Source: Chloroflexota bacterium (GTDB lineage Bacteria; Chloroflexota; Anaerolineae; Anaerolineales; UBA11579). Taken from it: a stretch of DNA of 59,653 nucleotides. A model generated the notes under the pieces. That model worked only from the letters and a program-made list of their open reading frames with translations, searched no databases and had not been told where the DNA came from. The stretch lies in NCBI GenBank assembly GCA_018662365.1, contig JABJGH010000031.1, forward strand, positions 98,468 through 158,120, in the 5' to 3' direction. Of the stretch, positions 35,786 through 44,353 are shown piece by piece (positions within the stretch are counted from its first letter, which is position 1; each line of letters begins with the position of its first letter). Made by a program: the position numbers and the translations under genes.

Positions 35786-37546
35786 ATGAAAGATCTAATT
35801 TTTTACCAAACCATGGCAGATAAAATGGTGCGCAAAGACCGGGGCCGCGATCAAATGTTGACCGCCATGGATCAGATGTGGCGCGGCGAATGGGATCTGC
35901 CCAGCTCACTCGCCGAGCTGCGCTGGGTGCATAAGGTCATCAGCACCGACCCGCATGATGCTTTACGAGCAGGCACCCGGGTTTTGTCCTCGGCATCCCC
36001 AAGAATCACCGTGCAGGCGATGGGCCCCAATGAGGCCAGCCGCGCCGAAGCCGATAAGATGGAACGCGCCTTGGGATGGCATCTCAAGCAGGCCAGCAGA
36101 CGCCGCCGGGCATCTGTCCTTCGAGACGTCGTTTTCTCAGCCTTACTCTATGATGAGGTGGTCGCACAAGTAGTCTATCTGCCCCATCAGATCGAAGCGC
36201 TCAAGGCTTTTAAGGGCGATATCCGCCGCTTGCAAGCAGCCAAGAAATACGGCCCCTTTGCGGTCTTGGTGCGCAACCCACGCCAAGTGCATGTGCACTA
36301 TTCCGATTGGATGCCAGAAGCGGTAGTGATGAAACGGGTGATGCCCGTGCAGGAAGCGCTAGCCTTTTGGGGCAAGAACGCTGGCAATTTGAGCCGGGCT
36401 TTAAATAGAAAAGGCATGGGCGAGATGAAGTACGTCACGGTCTATGATTATATGGATGTGGAGCATCGCGCCGTTTGGGCCTTGCCCCAAGAAGGCAATG
36501 GCATGGCCGCCGCACCCTTGGGGACCGAAGGGCATGGGGGGGTGGAGATCATGCGGGAGGCACATGGCTTAGGTTTCTTGCCTTGGGTGGCGCGCGTTGG
36601 CGGTACCACCCTTGCAGATGAGGCAGAACACCAGCGCGTGCCCCTCCTTTATTCGGTCTATCAGGCAGGCCAGTGGGAGACGCAGAATGTCTTGGAAACC
36701 TTATTGACCTCTGAGGTAATCGCCTATGCCGCCTCGCCCAGACTTAAAGTAGAAGGACCGGGCGATGGCGTCGAAGTAGATTATGGGGAGCCGGGACGGA
36801 TGGCTTATGTCGCTCCAGGCCATAGTTTGAGCCAACTTAACCCGCCCGGGCTAGACAGCGGTTTGGAAGCCATTGCGGAAAGAGTTGGAAACCGGATCGG
36901 GAAGTCTACCGTGCCGAGAGTATTACAAACCGGTGATTTCCCCAGCGGGACAGCATACGCCACCCTAAACCTTGCGACACAAAGCGGGATCAAATCTTTG
37001 AACCCCTATAAGGAATTGGCTGAAGAATCTCTATCCGATATATTGATGCAAATGCTGGCATGGGTCAAACAAGAGAATGTCCCCTTGCAGGGTTTTGGCA
37101 CCGGTCGTGATGCCGTAGGAAAACATTTTACGATCAATCCCAATACGTATAAGGTGGAAGATTTGCATGTCTCGGTGGAATTAACCCCCGATGTGCCCAC
37201 CGACCGCATGGCGCGCATCAATGCCGCTTCGATGGCAGTCCGTGAATTGGGCTATTCAAAACGCCGCGCCTTAGAGCAGATCGGTGAGGGGGATCCGGAC
37301 GTGATCCGAGAGGAAGCCAGAAGTGAAATTTTGGAAGCAGTCGAGCTGGAATTGGAGAAGCAGGAAAAGTTGGCATTGGGCCAATTTGAATTGAAGCAGC
37401 GGCTCAAGGCATTGGAAGGGGAGATTGATGTCGGGAAAAATTATGAGGAAGAAAACGAACCAGAGAATTCTGAAGAATATGGCGATGAACAGAAAAAGTC
37501 GACCTTAGGGGAACATGTTTGGGGAGAAGAAGTTTCCGATATTTAA
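35786..37546 (+). CDS. Phage portal protein
   Basis: A 586-residue protein placed between terminase and capsid genes. It is preceded by GGGAGGA at the ATG 35786; the longer frame from 35660 would overlap the peptidase gene. The sequence has the portal look: helical stem-like regions with FSALLYDEVVAQVVY, LLTSEVIAYAASPRLKVEGPG and a long helical C-terminus (EEARSEILEAVELELEKQEK). It should form the dodecameric ring through which DNA is packaged. Assignment rests on order and size plus general similarity. Confidence 0.75.
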   Translation: MKDLIFYQTMADKMVRKDRGRDQMLTAMDQMWRGEWDLPSSLAELRWVHKVISTDPHDALRAGTRVLSSASPRITVQAMGPNEASRAEADKMERALGWHLKQASRRRRASVLRDVVFSALLYDEVVAQVVYLPHQIEALKAFKGDIRRLQAAKKYGPFAVLVRNPRQVHVHYSDWMPEAVVMKRVMPVQEALAFWGKNAGNLSRALNRKGMGEMKYVTVYDYMDVEHRAVWALPQEGNGMAAAPLGTEGHGGVEIMREAHGLGFLPWVARVGGTTLADEAEHQRVPLLYSVYQAGQWETQNVLETLLTSEVIAYAASPRLKVEGPGDGVEVDYGEPGRMAYVAPGHSLSQLNPPGLDSGLEAIAERVGNRIGKSTVPRVLQTGDFPSGTAYATLNLATQSGIKSLNPYKELAEESLSDILMQMLAWVKQENVPLQGFGTGRDAVGKHFTINPNTYKVEDLHVSVELTPDVPTDRMARINAASMAVRELGYSKRRALEQIGEGDPDVIREEARSEILEAVELELEKQEKLALGQFELKQRLKALEGEIDVGKNYEEENEPENSEEYGDEQKKSTLGEHVWGEEVSDI

Positions 37547-37592
37547 GGTTGATAAATCAGCCCAACGGATTGGGTGGGTGAGGAGATAAAAA

Positions 37593-37781
37593 ATGGCAGA
37601 CTTGATGATTAACGGGAAAAGGCATTACCAGGTAGAAGAGGGGGATGATTATTTTAAGATTGGGAAGAAGGTATATGGTCAATATGCAACCGCACGACTG
37701 ATCGCGCAGGCGAACCCTGATTTTGAATTTTTGAAAAGGGGGGCAGTGATCGAGCTGCCAGAAGATATACCAAATAAATAA
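37593..37781 (+). CDS. Small LysM-like protein (tail protein X type)
   Basis: A 62-residue protein that is almost only a LysM-like fold: GDDYFKIGKKVYGQYATARLIAQANP and FLKRGAVIELP. In phages such small proteins (P2 gpX type) act in tail or baseplate assembly, and LysM domains can bind peptidoglycan. No catalytic domain is attached. It has GGAGA upstream and lies 46 bases after the portal gene. Confidence 0.7.
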   Translation: MADLMINGKRHYQVEEGDDYFKIGKKVYGQYATARLIAQANPDFEFLKRGAVIELPEDIPNK

Positions 37782-37856
37782 GAATTGCAACCAGCGGTAG
37801 TTTTTATCGTATAGAAGAGTAGATAAGATGATAAATAATGCCAATGGAGGCTTAAA

Positions 37857-38012
37857 ATGATACGTGGATTTTTCGAATTGATCGGAGGGTTATTAGGGTT
37901 GGTCTTTGGGCTAATCGGGAGTATTTTAGGATTGGTCGGTGGCTGTTTGGGACTATTGGTTGGCGCGCTGGTCATCATCCCCATTCTGCTCCTTTTAGCA
38001 ATGATCTTCTAG
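37857..38012 (+). CDS. 51-residue glycine-rich membrane protein
   Basis: A short frame with a strong GGAGG six bases before the ATG. The peptide is nearly all hydrophobic with regular glycines (IGGLLGLVFGLIGSILGLV, then GGCLGLLVGALVII), a glycine-zipper membrane pattern of two packed helices. It is convergent with the S21 gene and shares its bidirectional terminator. It may be a holin-like, toxin-like or host small membrane protein. The coding call is supported by the ribosome site and its full-length hydrophobic pattern. Confidence 0.6.
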   Translation: MIRGFFELIGGLLGLVFGLIGSILGLVGGCLGLLVGALVIIPILLLLAMIF

Positions 38013-38050
38013 TATAAAAAAATTCTTCTCTCAGAGTTCGGACTTAAAAG

Positions 38051-38082
38051 AAAAAGTGGATGCAACTTGCATCCACTTTTTT
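38051..38082. terminator. Bidirectional terminator between the small membrane protein and rpsU
   Basis: AAAAA-GTGGATGC (38056-38063), loop, GCATCCAC (38069-38076), TTTTTT. It is symmetric with A and T runs, so it serves the plus-strand 51-residue gene and minus-strand rpsU. Confidence 0.9.
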
Positions 38083-38109
38083 GTTTTAACTTATTATGAA
38101 TTCTAAATC

Positions 38110-38340
38110 TTAACGGTTATTTCGTCCGCCAGATGTAGGTTTCTTTCGAGTTGCGCGACGAATCGCTTTTTTCTTTTCAACACGTCTTGTTTCGGCTTTC
38201 GAAACAAACCATCGTTTTTTACGGATATCGCTAAGAATGCCGCTATTACTAACCGTCTTTTTGAAACGACGGAAGAGCCCCTGTTGCGATTCTCCTGGTT
38301 TTAAGACCACTTTAGGCAAGGTATTCACCACCTTAGTCAC
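38110..38340 (-). CDS. rpsU: 30S ribosomal protein S21
   Basis: A 76-residue basic protein with the S21 pattern: VVLKPGESQQGLFRRFKKTV, then SNSGILSDIRKKRWFVSKAETRR and a Lys/Arg-rich tail. S21 contacts the 3' end of 16S rRNA near the anti-Shine-Dalgarno and helps initiation. It sits inside the phage-like cassette on the opposite strand, with a full consensus promoter and its own terminator. S21 homologues are known to be carried by some viruses. It may be a viral copy or a host gene enclosed by the cassette; sequence alone does not decide. Confidence 0.88.
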   Translation of the reverse strand: MTKVVNTLPKVVLKPGESQQGLFRRFKKTVSNSGILSDIRKKRWFVSKAETRRVEKKKAIRRATRKKPTSGGRNNR

Positions 38341-38390
38341 GACCTGTGGTTTGATCGTTTATTGAATTATGCATTGCATAAAACAGAGCG

Positions 38391-38419
38391 ATTATACTTT
38401 AGAGTGAACTGCCTGTCAA
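38391..38419 (-). promoter_or_regulatory. Consensus sigma-70 promoter of rpsU
   Basis: Minus strand: TTGACA (38414-38419), exactly 17 bases, TATAAT (38391-38396). Both hexamers are perfect. The start of transcription would be about 45 bases before the rpsU start codon. Confidence 0.88.
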
Positions 38420-38470
38420 AGTATGATTAGGAAAATATTTATTATTATTAGCCTATCCGTCAAGGGATAC

Positions 38471-38532
38471 GTTAAAGTGTCAAGTTTTTAAAAGTTTGCA
38501 TCGCAAACCTATCAATAACTTGACACTTTAAC
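38471..38532. repeat. Long perfect inverted repeat before the scaffold gene
   Basis: GTTAAAGTGTCAAGTT (38471-38486) pairs with AACTTGACACTTTAAC (38517-38532), 16 of 16. A second hairpin GTTTGC-ATC-GCAAAC (38494-38508) lies within the loop. The right arm contains the TTGACA that serves as -35 for the scaffold/capsid promoter. It lies between divergent rpsU and scaffold transcription units. Confidence 0.8.
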
Positions 38533-38563
38533 TTTAAGCTAGATTAAATAGAAAATATGTTCT
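38520..38563 (+). promoter_or_regulatory. Scaffold/capsid promoter with LexA-type site
   Basis: TTGACA (38520-38525), an 18-base spacer and TTAAAT (38544-38549). Directly after the -10 lies AGAAAATATGTTCT (38550-38563), matching GAAC-RNRY-GTTC with one mismatch (GAAA for GAAC). The position mirrors the operator before the HTH gene. The scaffold ATG follows 42 bases later. Confidence 0.5.
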
Positions 38564-38605
38564 AAAATAGGGACATATTCGATTAGGATTTGGTGGAGGA
38601 AAAAA

Positions 38606-39208
38606 ATGAGTGAAAAACCATTGTTTGACGAAAGAGAATCGGAACTTGAGAATGAAGTACAACCCGTTTCGGTGGAGAACGACGAGCAAAATGGCGTTGA
38701 AGGCTCGGGATTGAATTCGCAGATCTTAAAAGAGATCCAGGAGGAAATTGGTCGCCGGTTTCAATCTGCCAAAGATAAACGTTGGGCGCAGTTGGAAAAA
38801 CAATATGGTGCGCTAAGTGAAATGCAAAGCAACTCAGCGTCTTCCGAGACTTCGTCTCCTGCCGAAATAAACCCAGAAAAATTCCAGGAGAATATTGGGG
38901 AACTAGTGAATGACTTAGGGATTGGAGACGATCCCCAGATCATAGACCTGCTCAAAGAAAAAGGGGAATTGACAAATCTGGAAGAGTATTTTGACTTGGT
39001 CAATAAAATCACGATGAAGGTGTTAGGAAAAGCCCAAAAGGCTACTGCAAGCGCAGGCTCGGTGATTCAACCCACTGGTGGAAATGCCCCCTTGGAAGAT
39101 TTGCAAGAAGTTTATGATCGGCGAAAGGGGAAGCTTCGTCCTGGAGATGTGAACGGGCTGCTCGCTTTAAAAAGAGAATTTCGTGGGAAAGGGTTAAAAA
39201 TCTATTAG
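38606..39208 (+). CDS. Putative capsid scaffold protein
   Basis: A 200-residue acidic, helical protein directly before the major capsid gene, the usual place of a scaffold. The N-terminus is acidic and disordered. A central coiled-coil-like part (LKEIQEEIGRRFQSAKDKRWAQ) follows, and the C-terminus is short and basic (LLALKREFRGKGLKI), as in scaffold proteins that touch the capsid. GGAGG is at the start. The call depends on position and composition. Confidence 0.6.
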   Translation: MSEKPLFDERESELENEVQPVSVENDEQNGVEGSGLNSQILKEIQEEIGRRFQSAKDKRWAQLEKQYGALSEMQSNSASSETSSPAEINPEKFQENIGELVNDLGIGDDPQIIDLLKEKGELTNLEEYFDLVNKITMKVLGKAQKATASAGSVIQPTGGNAPLEDLQEVYDRRKGKLRPGDVNGLLALKREFRGKGLKIY

Positions 39209-39312
39209 GGGGAAATTTATTTTCTTGAAATTCTTATAATGAAGGAAGATGAGTCTAGAGAGGGAAACAGACTTGTTTTCAAAAATAAACAATCAAAAAT
39301 GGAGGAAATAGA

Positions 39313-40446
39313 ATGGTTTTAGATCAACCAAAGACAGTATATAGCGATGCAACAGCACAGGCGAGGGCGATCAGTGATGTGATTTCGATGATTGATCCAC
39401 GGGACACCCCTTTGCTGGCTAAATTAGGTTTGGACGGCGCACGAGAAAAATTCAAATTGAATTTGGATGGGTACAAGATCGAGATCTTGGAAGATTCCTT
39501 GGATCCTTTAGAGGATGCGATCAATGATGCTGCCGGATGGGACGGAAGTGATACTGAGGAACTTGTTGTCGATGATGCCAGTAAATTCCAAGATGGATAC
39601 GTCATTTTGGTGGAAGATGAAAAGCTGGTAGTCAAAAATGTCGATACAACCAATAATTTTTTGGAAGTATATGGACGTGGGTTTGGGGATACTACTGCAG
39701 CTGCCCATGCAGATGATACGGTGATAAAGATCATTGGCATGGCTCGTTTGGAGGGCGACGATGCAGATTATGGTCCGATCGTCGATATCTCCGCCCCCTA
39801 TAATTACACCAGCATTTTCCAAAAGGCGATCAAAGTGTCGGGTACATTACAGGCGATCAGCCAACATGGGATCGACGATGAATTCATCTATCAGGCCAAT
39901 AAAGCAGTGCCCCATTTGTTGCGCTTAGTCGAAAGGATGGCGTTTTATGGAGAACGGGTCGTGGGGAATGCCAGTTCACCCAGATCGGCAGGAGGATTAG
40001 GCGTCTTTATCACCGACAATGTGGTTGCCGCAGGTGGGGCGATCGCCAAAAGCCATGTCGACAGTTTAATGGAAGAGATCATTATGGATGGGGGATATCC
40101 TGATCTGCTTGTGATGAATCCTCGGGTGGCAAATGATTTGCGGGCGTTGCTAGACAGCTCAAGTTTTGTGCGAGTGAGCCAAGATGAAAATAAACTGGGA
40201 GTGGACGCAATTGAAAGAGTGATGACCCAATATGGGGAGTTGGAATTGGTGATGGACCGCTGGTGCCCAACAGATACCGCCTATGTGCTGCAATCGGATA
40301 AGGTTGGCTTTTATAGTTTGAGAAATTTTGAAAGCTATGAATTAGCCCGATCTGGGGACAGTCTCAAAGGAGAGGTTGTCGGTGAATTCTCGATTTTGGC
40401 CGCCAACGATAAAGCTCACGGCAAGATCACAGGCATCACCACCTAA
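39313..40446 (+). CDS. Major capsid protein, SU10-like (DUF5309-type)
   Basis: A 377-residue HK97-fold-type capsid protein. The N-terminus SDVISMIDPRDTPLLAKLG matches SU10-like capsids. A beta insertion at about residues 70-140 (LVVDDASKFQDGYVILVED... VYGRGFGDTTAAAHAD) is the Ig-like insert common in these proteins. The core continues with MEEIIMDGGYPDLLVMNPRV and a C-terminal VMDRWCPTDTAYVLQSDKVG. It forms the capsid shell. GGAGG precedes the ATG. Confidence 0.85.
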   Translation: MVLDQPKTVYSDATAQARAISDVISMIDPRDTPLLAKLGLDGAREKFKLNLDGYKIEILEDSLDPLEDAINDAAGWDGSDTEELVVDDASKFQDGYVILVEDEKLVVKNVDTTNNFLEVYGRGFGDTTAAAHADDTVIKIIGMARLEGDDADYGPIVDISAPYNYTSIFQKAIKVSGTLQAISQHGIDDEFIYQANKAVPHLLRLVERMAFYGERVVGNASSPRSAGGLGVFITDNVVAAGGAIAKSHVDSLMEEIIMDGGYPDLLVMNPRVANDLRALLDSSSFVRVSQDENKLGVDAIERVMTQYGELELVMDRWCPTDTAYVLQSDKVGFYSLRNFESYELARSGDSLKGEVVGEFSILAANDKAHGKITGITT

Positions 40447-40764
40447 GAATAATTTTTGAAATTGGATTAAGGAGAACTTATGAACAAATAGGTGGTGGCG
40501 GTTAGGGTGGAGGGCGGGAATTTTGATAATGAACTCAAAGATTTGAATGAAAAAATAGAAATGTAGATTGATTAAATATCTCTTTGAGAAATATTTTTAT
40601 CATGGTGAACAAAAACCAAGCGGGTGAGCTGACCAAAAAAAATATATTGCAGCCTTGACCCGCTTGGAATTTTCAAGAAATGGATTAGAGAAAAGCAATA
40701 ATAAATGTGAATCAGAACACGCGTATCCTTTACAGGATAAAGGGTGGAAATAGAGGGAAAATCA
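40447..40764 (+). other. Intergenic: amber-interrupted mini-frame and hairpin
   Basis: After AAGGAG an ATG at 40480 begins MNK, then TAG, then continues in frame as VVAVRVEGGNFDNELKDLNE to a second TAG at 40564. This could be a decayed small gene or a read-through peptide. An inverted repeat CCAAGCGGGT (40616-40625) with ACCCGCTTGG (40658-40667) follows and may be a terminator or attenuator before the connector gene. No other gene seen. Confidence 0.35.
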
Positions 40765-41613
40765 ATGAGCTATATCTTAAGTAAGTTAATTCAGGATGTT
40801 TATGGGGCTTTGGGACAGCTAGAAATCGCCAAAGCAACCGGAGGGACGAACAGCCTTGTCATAGATACAAAACTGCAAAATAGAGGAAGAGATGATGATT
40901 GGAAAGGGGGAAGCCTGATCGTGATCAAGGCTGGGGGGAATACCCCTGAGGGAGAGTTCGAACGAATCACGGCTTCGGATGACAGTGCTGGGGAATTGAC
41001 ATTGGTAAATGCTTTGAGTGCGGCCATCGAAAGTGGTGATACGTATGGTTTAACCAGTGAGTATTACCCCTTGGATGCGATGATCGAGATGGCGAATGCG
41101 GGATTAAGGGCTTTGGGGGATATCCCATTGGTGGATACGACAACTTTAGAAAGCGTACAAAACCAAAATGAATATGCGGCCTCTGTGGCATGGAAACGAA
41201 GACCGCCAGTAATGATCGATTATCAAGGATTGGGGGGCGATGCCACGGATCGAAATTGGGTGCGGGTATATGATTGGGAATTTGTTCCTGCGCTTCCCGG
41301 ACAAACAGGTGTAATCGCTTTTCGGCGGGAGATACCTGCTGTGCGAGATATTCGAGTCTGGTATGTGGATAGTCATCCGCGCGTGGAGAGCTTTGACGAC
41401 GTGATCAGCGAATCGATTGTCCCAGATCTTGCCGTTTGCGCCGTAGTCGAAAGGGCCTTGCGCTGGCAGAATTCTCGGTTGGGAGGGGCAGATGTATTCT
41501 TAATGCAGCAATGGCAGGACGCCAAATTGGAACTTGAGCGTGCCAGAATCCATCATCAGATTTGGAAACCCAAAAGGGGCTCAAAATTAAACCTTTCGGG
41601 GGTGTTGGGATGA
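40765..41613 (+). CDS. Phage head-tail connector/adaptor-like protein
   Basis: A 282-residue protein after the capsid gene. Near the start it carries a beta module (SLVIDTKLQNRGRDDDW...GEFERITASDDSAGELTLVNAL) like those in phage neck proteins. The rest is helical with aromatic residues (VERALRWQNSRLGG, MQQWQDAKLELERARIHHQIW). Position fits an adaptor ring that closes the portal. Start ATG at 40765, after GAGGG; a GTG at 40744 is the alternative. It overlaps the next gene by ATGA. Confidence 0.6.
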   Translation: MSYILSKLIQDVYGALGQLEIAKATGGTNSLVIDTKLQNRGRDDDWKGGSLIVIKAGGNTPEGEFERITASDDSAGELTLVNALSAAIESGDTYGLTSEYYPLDAMIEMANAGLRALGDIPLVDTTTLESVQNQNEYAASVAWKRRPPVMIDYQGLGGDATDRNWVRVYDWEFVPALPGQTGVIAFRREIPAVRDIRVWYVDSHPRVESFDDVISESIVPDLAVCAVVERALRWQNSRLGGADVFLMQQWQDAKLELERARIHHQIWKPKRGSKLNLSGVLG

Positions 41614-44186
41614 GTGTCAGAGTATATCCGGGAGCGAAAAACCCCAGCCATCAGATCAGCTTGAGTGATGGGATTCAAACTTGGGGACTGAGATTGGCAG
41701 GTGGTGACCAATCGATTAAGGAAAAACCATTACGACCTTCCACGATCTATCAGGGAATTGGGGAGAGCAAATTTGGGGATTGGGAGCCTGGAATGAGTGA
41801 GATCGAGCAGCGAAGTTGGGAAGGGGGACGCGGCGTAGAGGATTTTGTAGACAATCCTAAGGGATTTTATGACAGCATGATGGCATGGACCAGCCTTCCA
41901 GGAAAAGTTTTTCCGAGCGCGCAATGGAAATTTGCAAAAGGATTGCGGGAAAGCTGCGAGCATCTGCCGGGCAATATGGATTGGCAGGCGCTGCTGGATG
42001 AAAAGAGATATATATCCGTTGATTTTACGATCAACGGCACAGATTTTGATGCCAGCAAGGCCAGTCTTTGGTTGAGGCGAATTGGCTCCCCAAGGGAAGT
42101 GACCGTGGGGGTCTATGCGGATAATGCTGGCGAACCTGGTGCTGCAATAAGCAATGGAAGCGAGGATATAAATATTTTGGATGTGCCCGATCTGGTGAGT
42201 GTTTTTCAATCCATTGATATTTCTGCAATGAGTGATTTAGGGGCAAGTACGAAATATCATTTGGTGGTAATTGGGAATGAGAACGATAATGCGGCCAATC
42301 ATTGGGAAGTGGGCATTGATAAAAATACCTCAGGGTCGAAATATTCCGCAACTGGAAGCAGTTGGACGGAGGGGGAATTTAAACTCTATTTTCGATTGGT
42401 TGGGGAAGATATTGAAAGAAAATGGCAATTGTTTAATTATCGGGGAAGCTGCTATGCGATTGATGAAAGAAAAGATGGGTCCGCTTCAAGCCTGATGCTC
42501 AATGGGGATCGGGGGAAAACCACCAGTGCTACTGAGACCACTTTGGTAGACAGCAATAAAAGTTGGACCACTGAAGTTTGGGCTGGTGCTTGGGTAAAAA
42601 TTATTGAGGGGAAGGGGAAGAACCAAAGTAGGGAGATCATCTCCAATGACGGTACCAGTCTCGAAGTGAAGAAATGGGAACTTCAGCCAGATAGCACCAG
42701 TTTGTATGTGATCTATGCCACAGCCATCTGGCAGGATATTTCTCCCACAAGTGGAGATCAGATCGATGGGGTCGTTTCGGATGTGGTGGTGCTCAATGAG
42801 CAGGTTCATTTCGCACAGGGACAGGACACGGCGATTTTAAAGATGAGATGGTATGAGGGTGCAAGCCCACCTGCCCATGAATTTGATGATGATGGGAGCA
42901 ACGTAGCCGATCTGCTCAAAGTGATGGTGGATGAGACCAATGGTTTGCAAATTTGGCGGGTGGATAAAGAAGCAGCTGCTATTCGTCGGGCAAATCCTGC
43001 CGCATGGCTCACCGGCACAAGCTACGGGAGTGAAATTTTAATCGGGGAAAGCGATCAAGAGATTCGCCAGATCTTTGAAAGAAATGGTGTTTTATGTGTT
43101 TTTAAATCCGATGGAATCTATTGCATTTCTCCAGATGGGAAGGTCTCCAGGGAGTTATCAGAATTTGGGGTGGGAAAATCTCTACAAGATGGAAGAGAAG
43201 TCTATGTGAAGGGAGAGGAGGTTTATTTCTCTTGGGGAGACTCCTCGCTCATTCATCTTTCGGGAAATGATCACAAATATATTGGCCCAGATTTGGAGAT
43301 TGGGTTACCAGAAAATAGGAAAGGTCCGATATCTGCAATCATTGGAATCACCGAGGGGCTGTTGGTGGCTGTGAATGCAGGGGAAATGGGTTTCTCTTCT
43401 GTGCTTTTTCAAGCATATGAAACTACAGGCTGGCATGAGGTCTATCGGGCATGGGCAGCGGGGAAAGAGGTGTCCAATATCTATTGGCAAAATTGCTCTG
43501 GCACTCGCCCAAGATTATGGATATCCGTGGGGGGAGAATTGGTAGTTCAAGAGTGGCCAAAAACTTCTAGAAACCCTTTGCAGGATTCAGGATTCAATTT
43601 TCAGCATGAATGTTGGATAAAGACCGCAAGTATGGACATGGGTGTGGCAAGATTGCCCAAGTTTATTAAAGAAGTGAGCTTGATCTCAGAGAACCTGACC
43701 ACTGGTGTGGAAGTTCATTTGGACTATCAAGCTGAGGATGATGTGGGGAGTGAATGTTGGACGAAAGCGGAAACATTTTACAGTTCTCCTGAGGACAATC
43801 TCCCGATATTAGTGGGAAATTTGCGTAAGATTCGGTTTCGGCTGCGCTTACTGACCAACGATGCCCAGATTCCTCCGGTGGTGCAGGCTACAGTGATGGA
43901 AGGCTTTGCCCGCATCCCGATGAAATATCAATGGGAAATGGAGGTTTTGTTAGGGGATATGCAGCGCGATCTTTCTGGGGGGAGTTTTGATCAGGACCCA
44001 GATCAATTTATTTTATGGCTGAAACAATCGGCCAATGAGGCAAGGAAAGTGACGATGCGCTCGATCTGGGAAGGATTGGATGGGCAAACGGTGATCATCG
44101 AGCCGCCAGAACTTGAAAGAAGTTTTACGACTCTGTCGACGGGGGATTGGGGGGGGAAAGTGAGATTAAAGGTTCGGGAAGCATAG
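41610..44186 (+). CDS. Large phage structural protein (probable tail hub or fibre-like)
   Basis: An 858-residue protein coupled to the connector gene by an ATGA overlap. Residues 140-240 form a beta-sandwich region (VDFTINGTDFDASKASLWLRR, TVGVYADNAGEPGAAIS). Residues 300-365 contain a beta module frequent in phage proteins (ATETTLVDSNKSWTTEVWAG, then GKNQSREIISNDGTSLEV). Propeller-like repeats follow. It is the largest gene in the cassette. It could be a podovirus-type tail hub, a fibre, or a virion surface protein; no tape-measure or sheath features are visible. Confidence 0.5.
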   Translation: MSVRVYPGAKNPSHQISLSDGIQTWGLRLAGGDQSIKEKPLRPSTIYQGIGESKFGDWEPGMSEIEQRSWEGGRGVEDFVDNPKGFYDSMMAWTSLPGKVFPSAQWKFAKGLRESCEHLPGNMDWQALLDEKRYISVDFTINGTDFDASKASLWLRRIGSPREVTVGVYADNAGEPGAAISNGSEDINILDVPDLVSVFQSIDISAMSDLGASTKYHLVVIGNENDNAANHWEVGIDKNTSGSKYSATGSSWTEGEFKLYFRLVGEDIERKWQLFNYRGSCYAIDERKDGSASSLMLNGDRGKTTSATETTLVDSNKSWTTEVWAGAWVKIIEGKGKNQSREIISNDGTSLEVKKWELQPDSTSLYVIYATAIWQDISPTSGDQIDGVVSDVVVLNEQVHFAQGQDTAILKMRWYEGASPPAHEFDDDGSNVADLLKVMVDETNGLQIWRVDKEAAAIRRANPAAWLTGTSYGSEILIGESDQEIRQIFERNGVLCVFKSDGIYCISPDGKVSRELSEFGVGKSLQDGREVYVKGEEVYFSWGDSSLIHLSGNDHKYIGPDLEIGLPENRKGPISAIIGITEGLLVAVNAGEMGFSSVLFQAYETTGWHEVYRAWAAGKEVSNIYWQNCSGTRPRLWISVGGELVVQEWPKTSRNPLQDSGFNFQHECWIKTASMDMGVARLPKFIKEVSLISENLTTGVEVHLDYQAEDDVGSECWTKAETFYSSPEDNLPILVGNLRKIRFRLRLLTNDAQIPPVVQATVMEGFARIPMKYQWEMEVLLGDMQRDLSGGSFDQDPDQFILWLKQSANEARKVTMRSIWEGLDGQTVIIEPPELERSFTTLSTGDWGGKVRLKVREA

Positions 44187-44200
44187 GCACGAGAATTATT

Positions 44201-44313
44201 TAGGAGGAATTTGGCCAAAAAAAGCGTTGGCCTTAAAGAATTGGCCAACAAAAAGCGTTGGCCTTAGAGAATGGACAAGTAGGGTATTGAAAATCGGAAT
44301 GATTTGTCCATTC
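44201..44313 (+). repeat. Ribosome-site-led hairpin cluster, first copy
   Basis: AGGAGG (44202-44207) is followed by two near-identical hairpins (GGCCAAAAAAAGCGTTGGCC and GGCCAACAAAAAGCGTTGGCC). Then GAATGGACAA (44269-44278) pairs with TTGTCCATTC (44304-44313). A TTG at 44211 opens a mini-frame beginning MAKKSVGLKELANKKRWP and stopping. A related cluster occurs at 46596-46760. Confidence 0.5.
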
Positions 44314-44353
44314 TTTACAGATTGTCAAAAAGGGAGAAATTTAGGAGGTGTAT

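Noticed and set aside
37593-37781. LysM protein as an endolysin
   Set aside because: Only the binding-type fold is present; there is no catalytic domain in its 62 residues.
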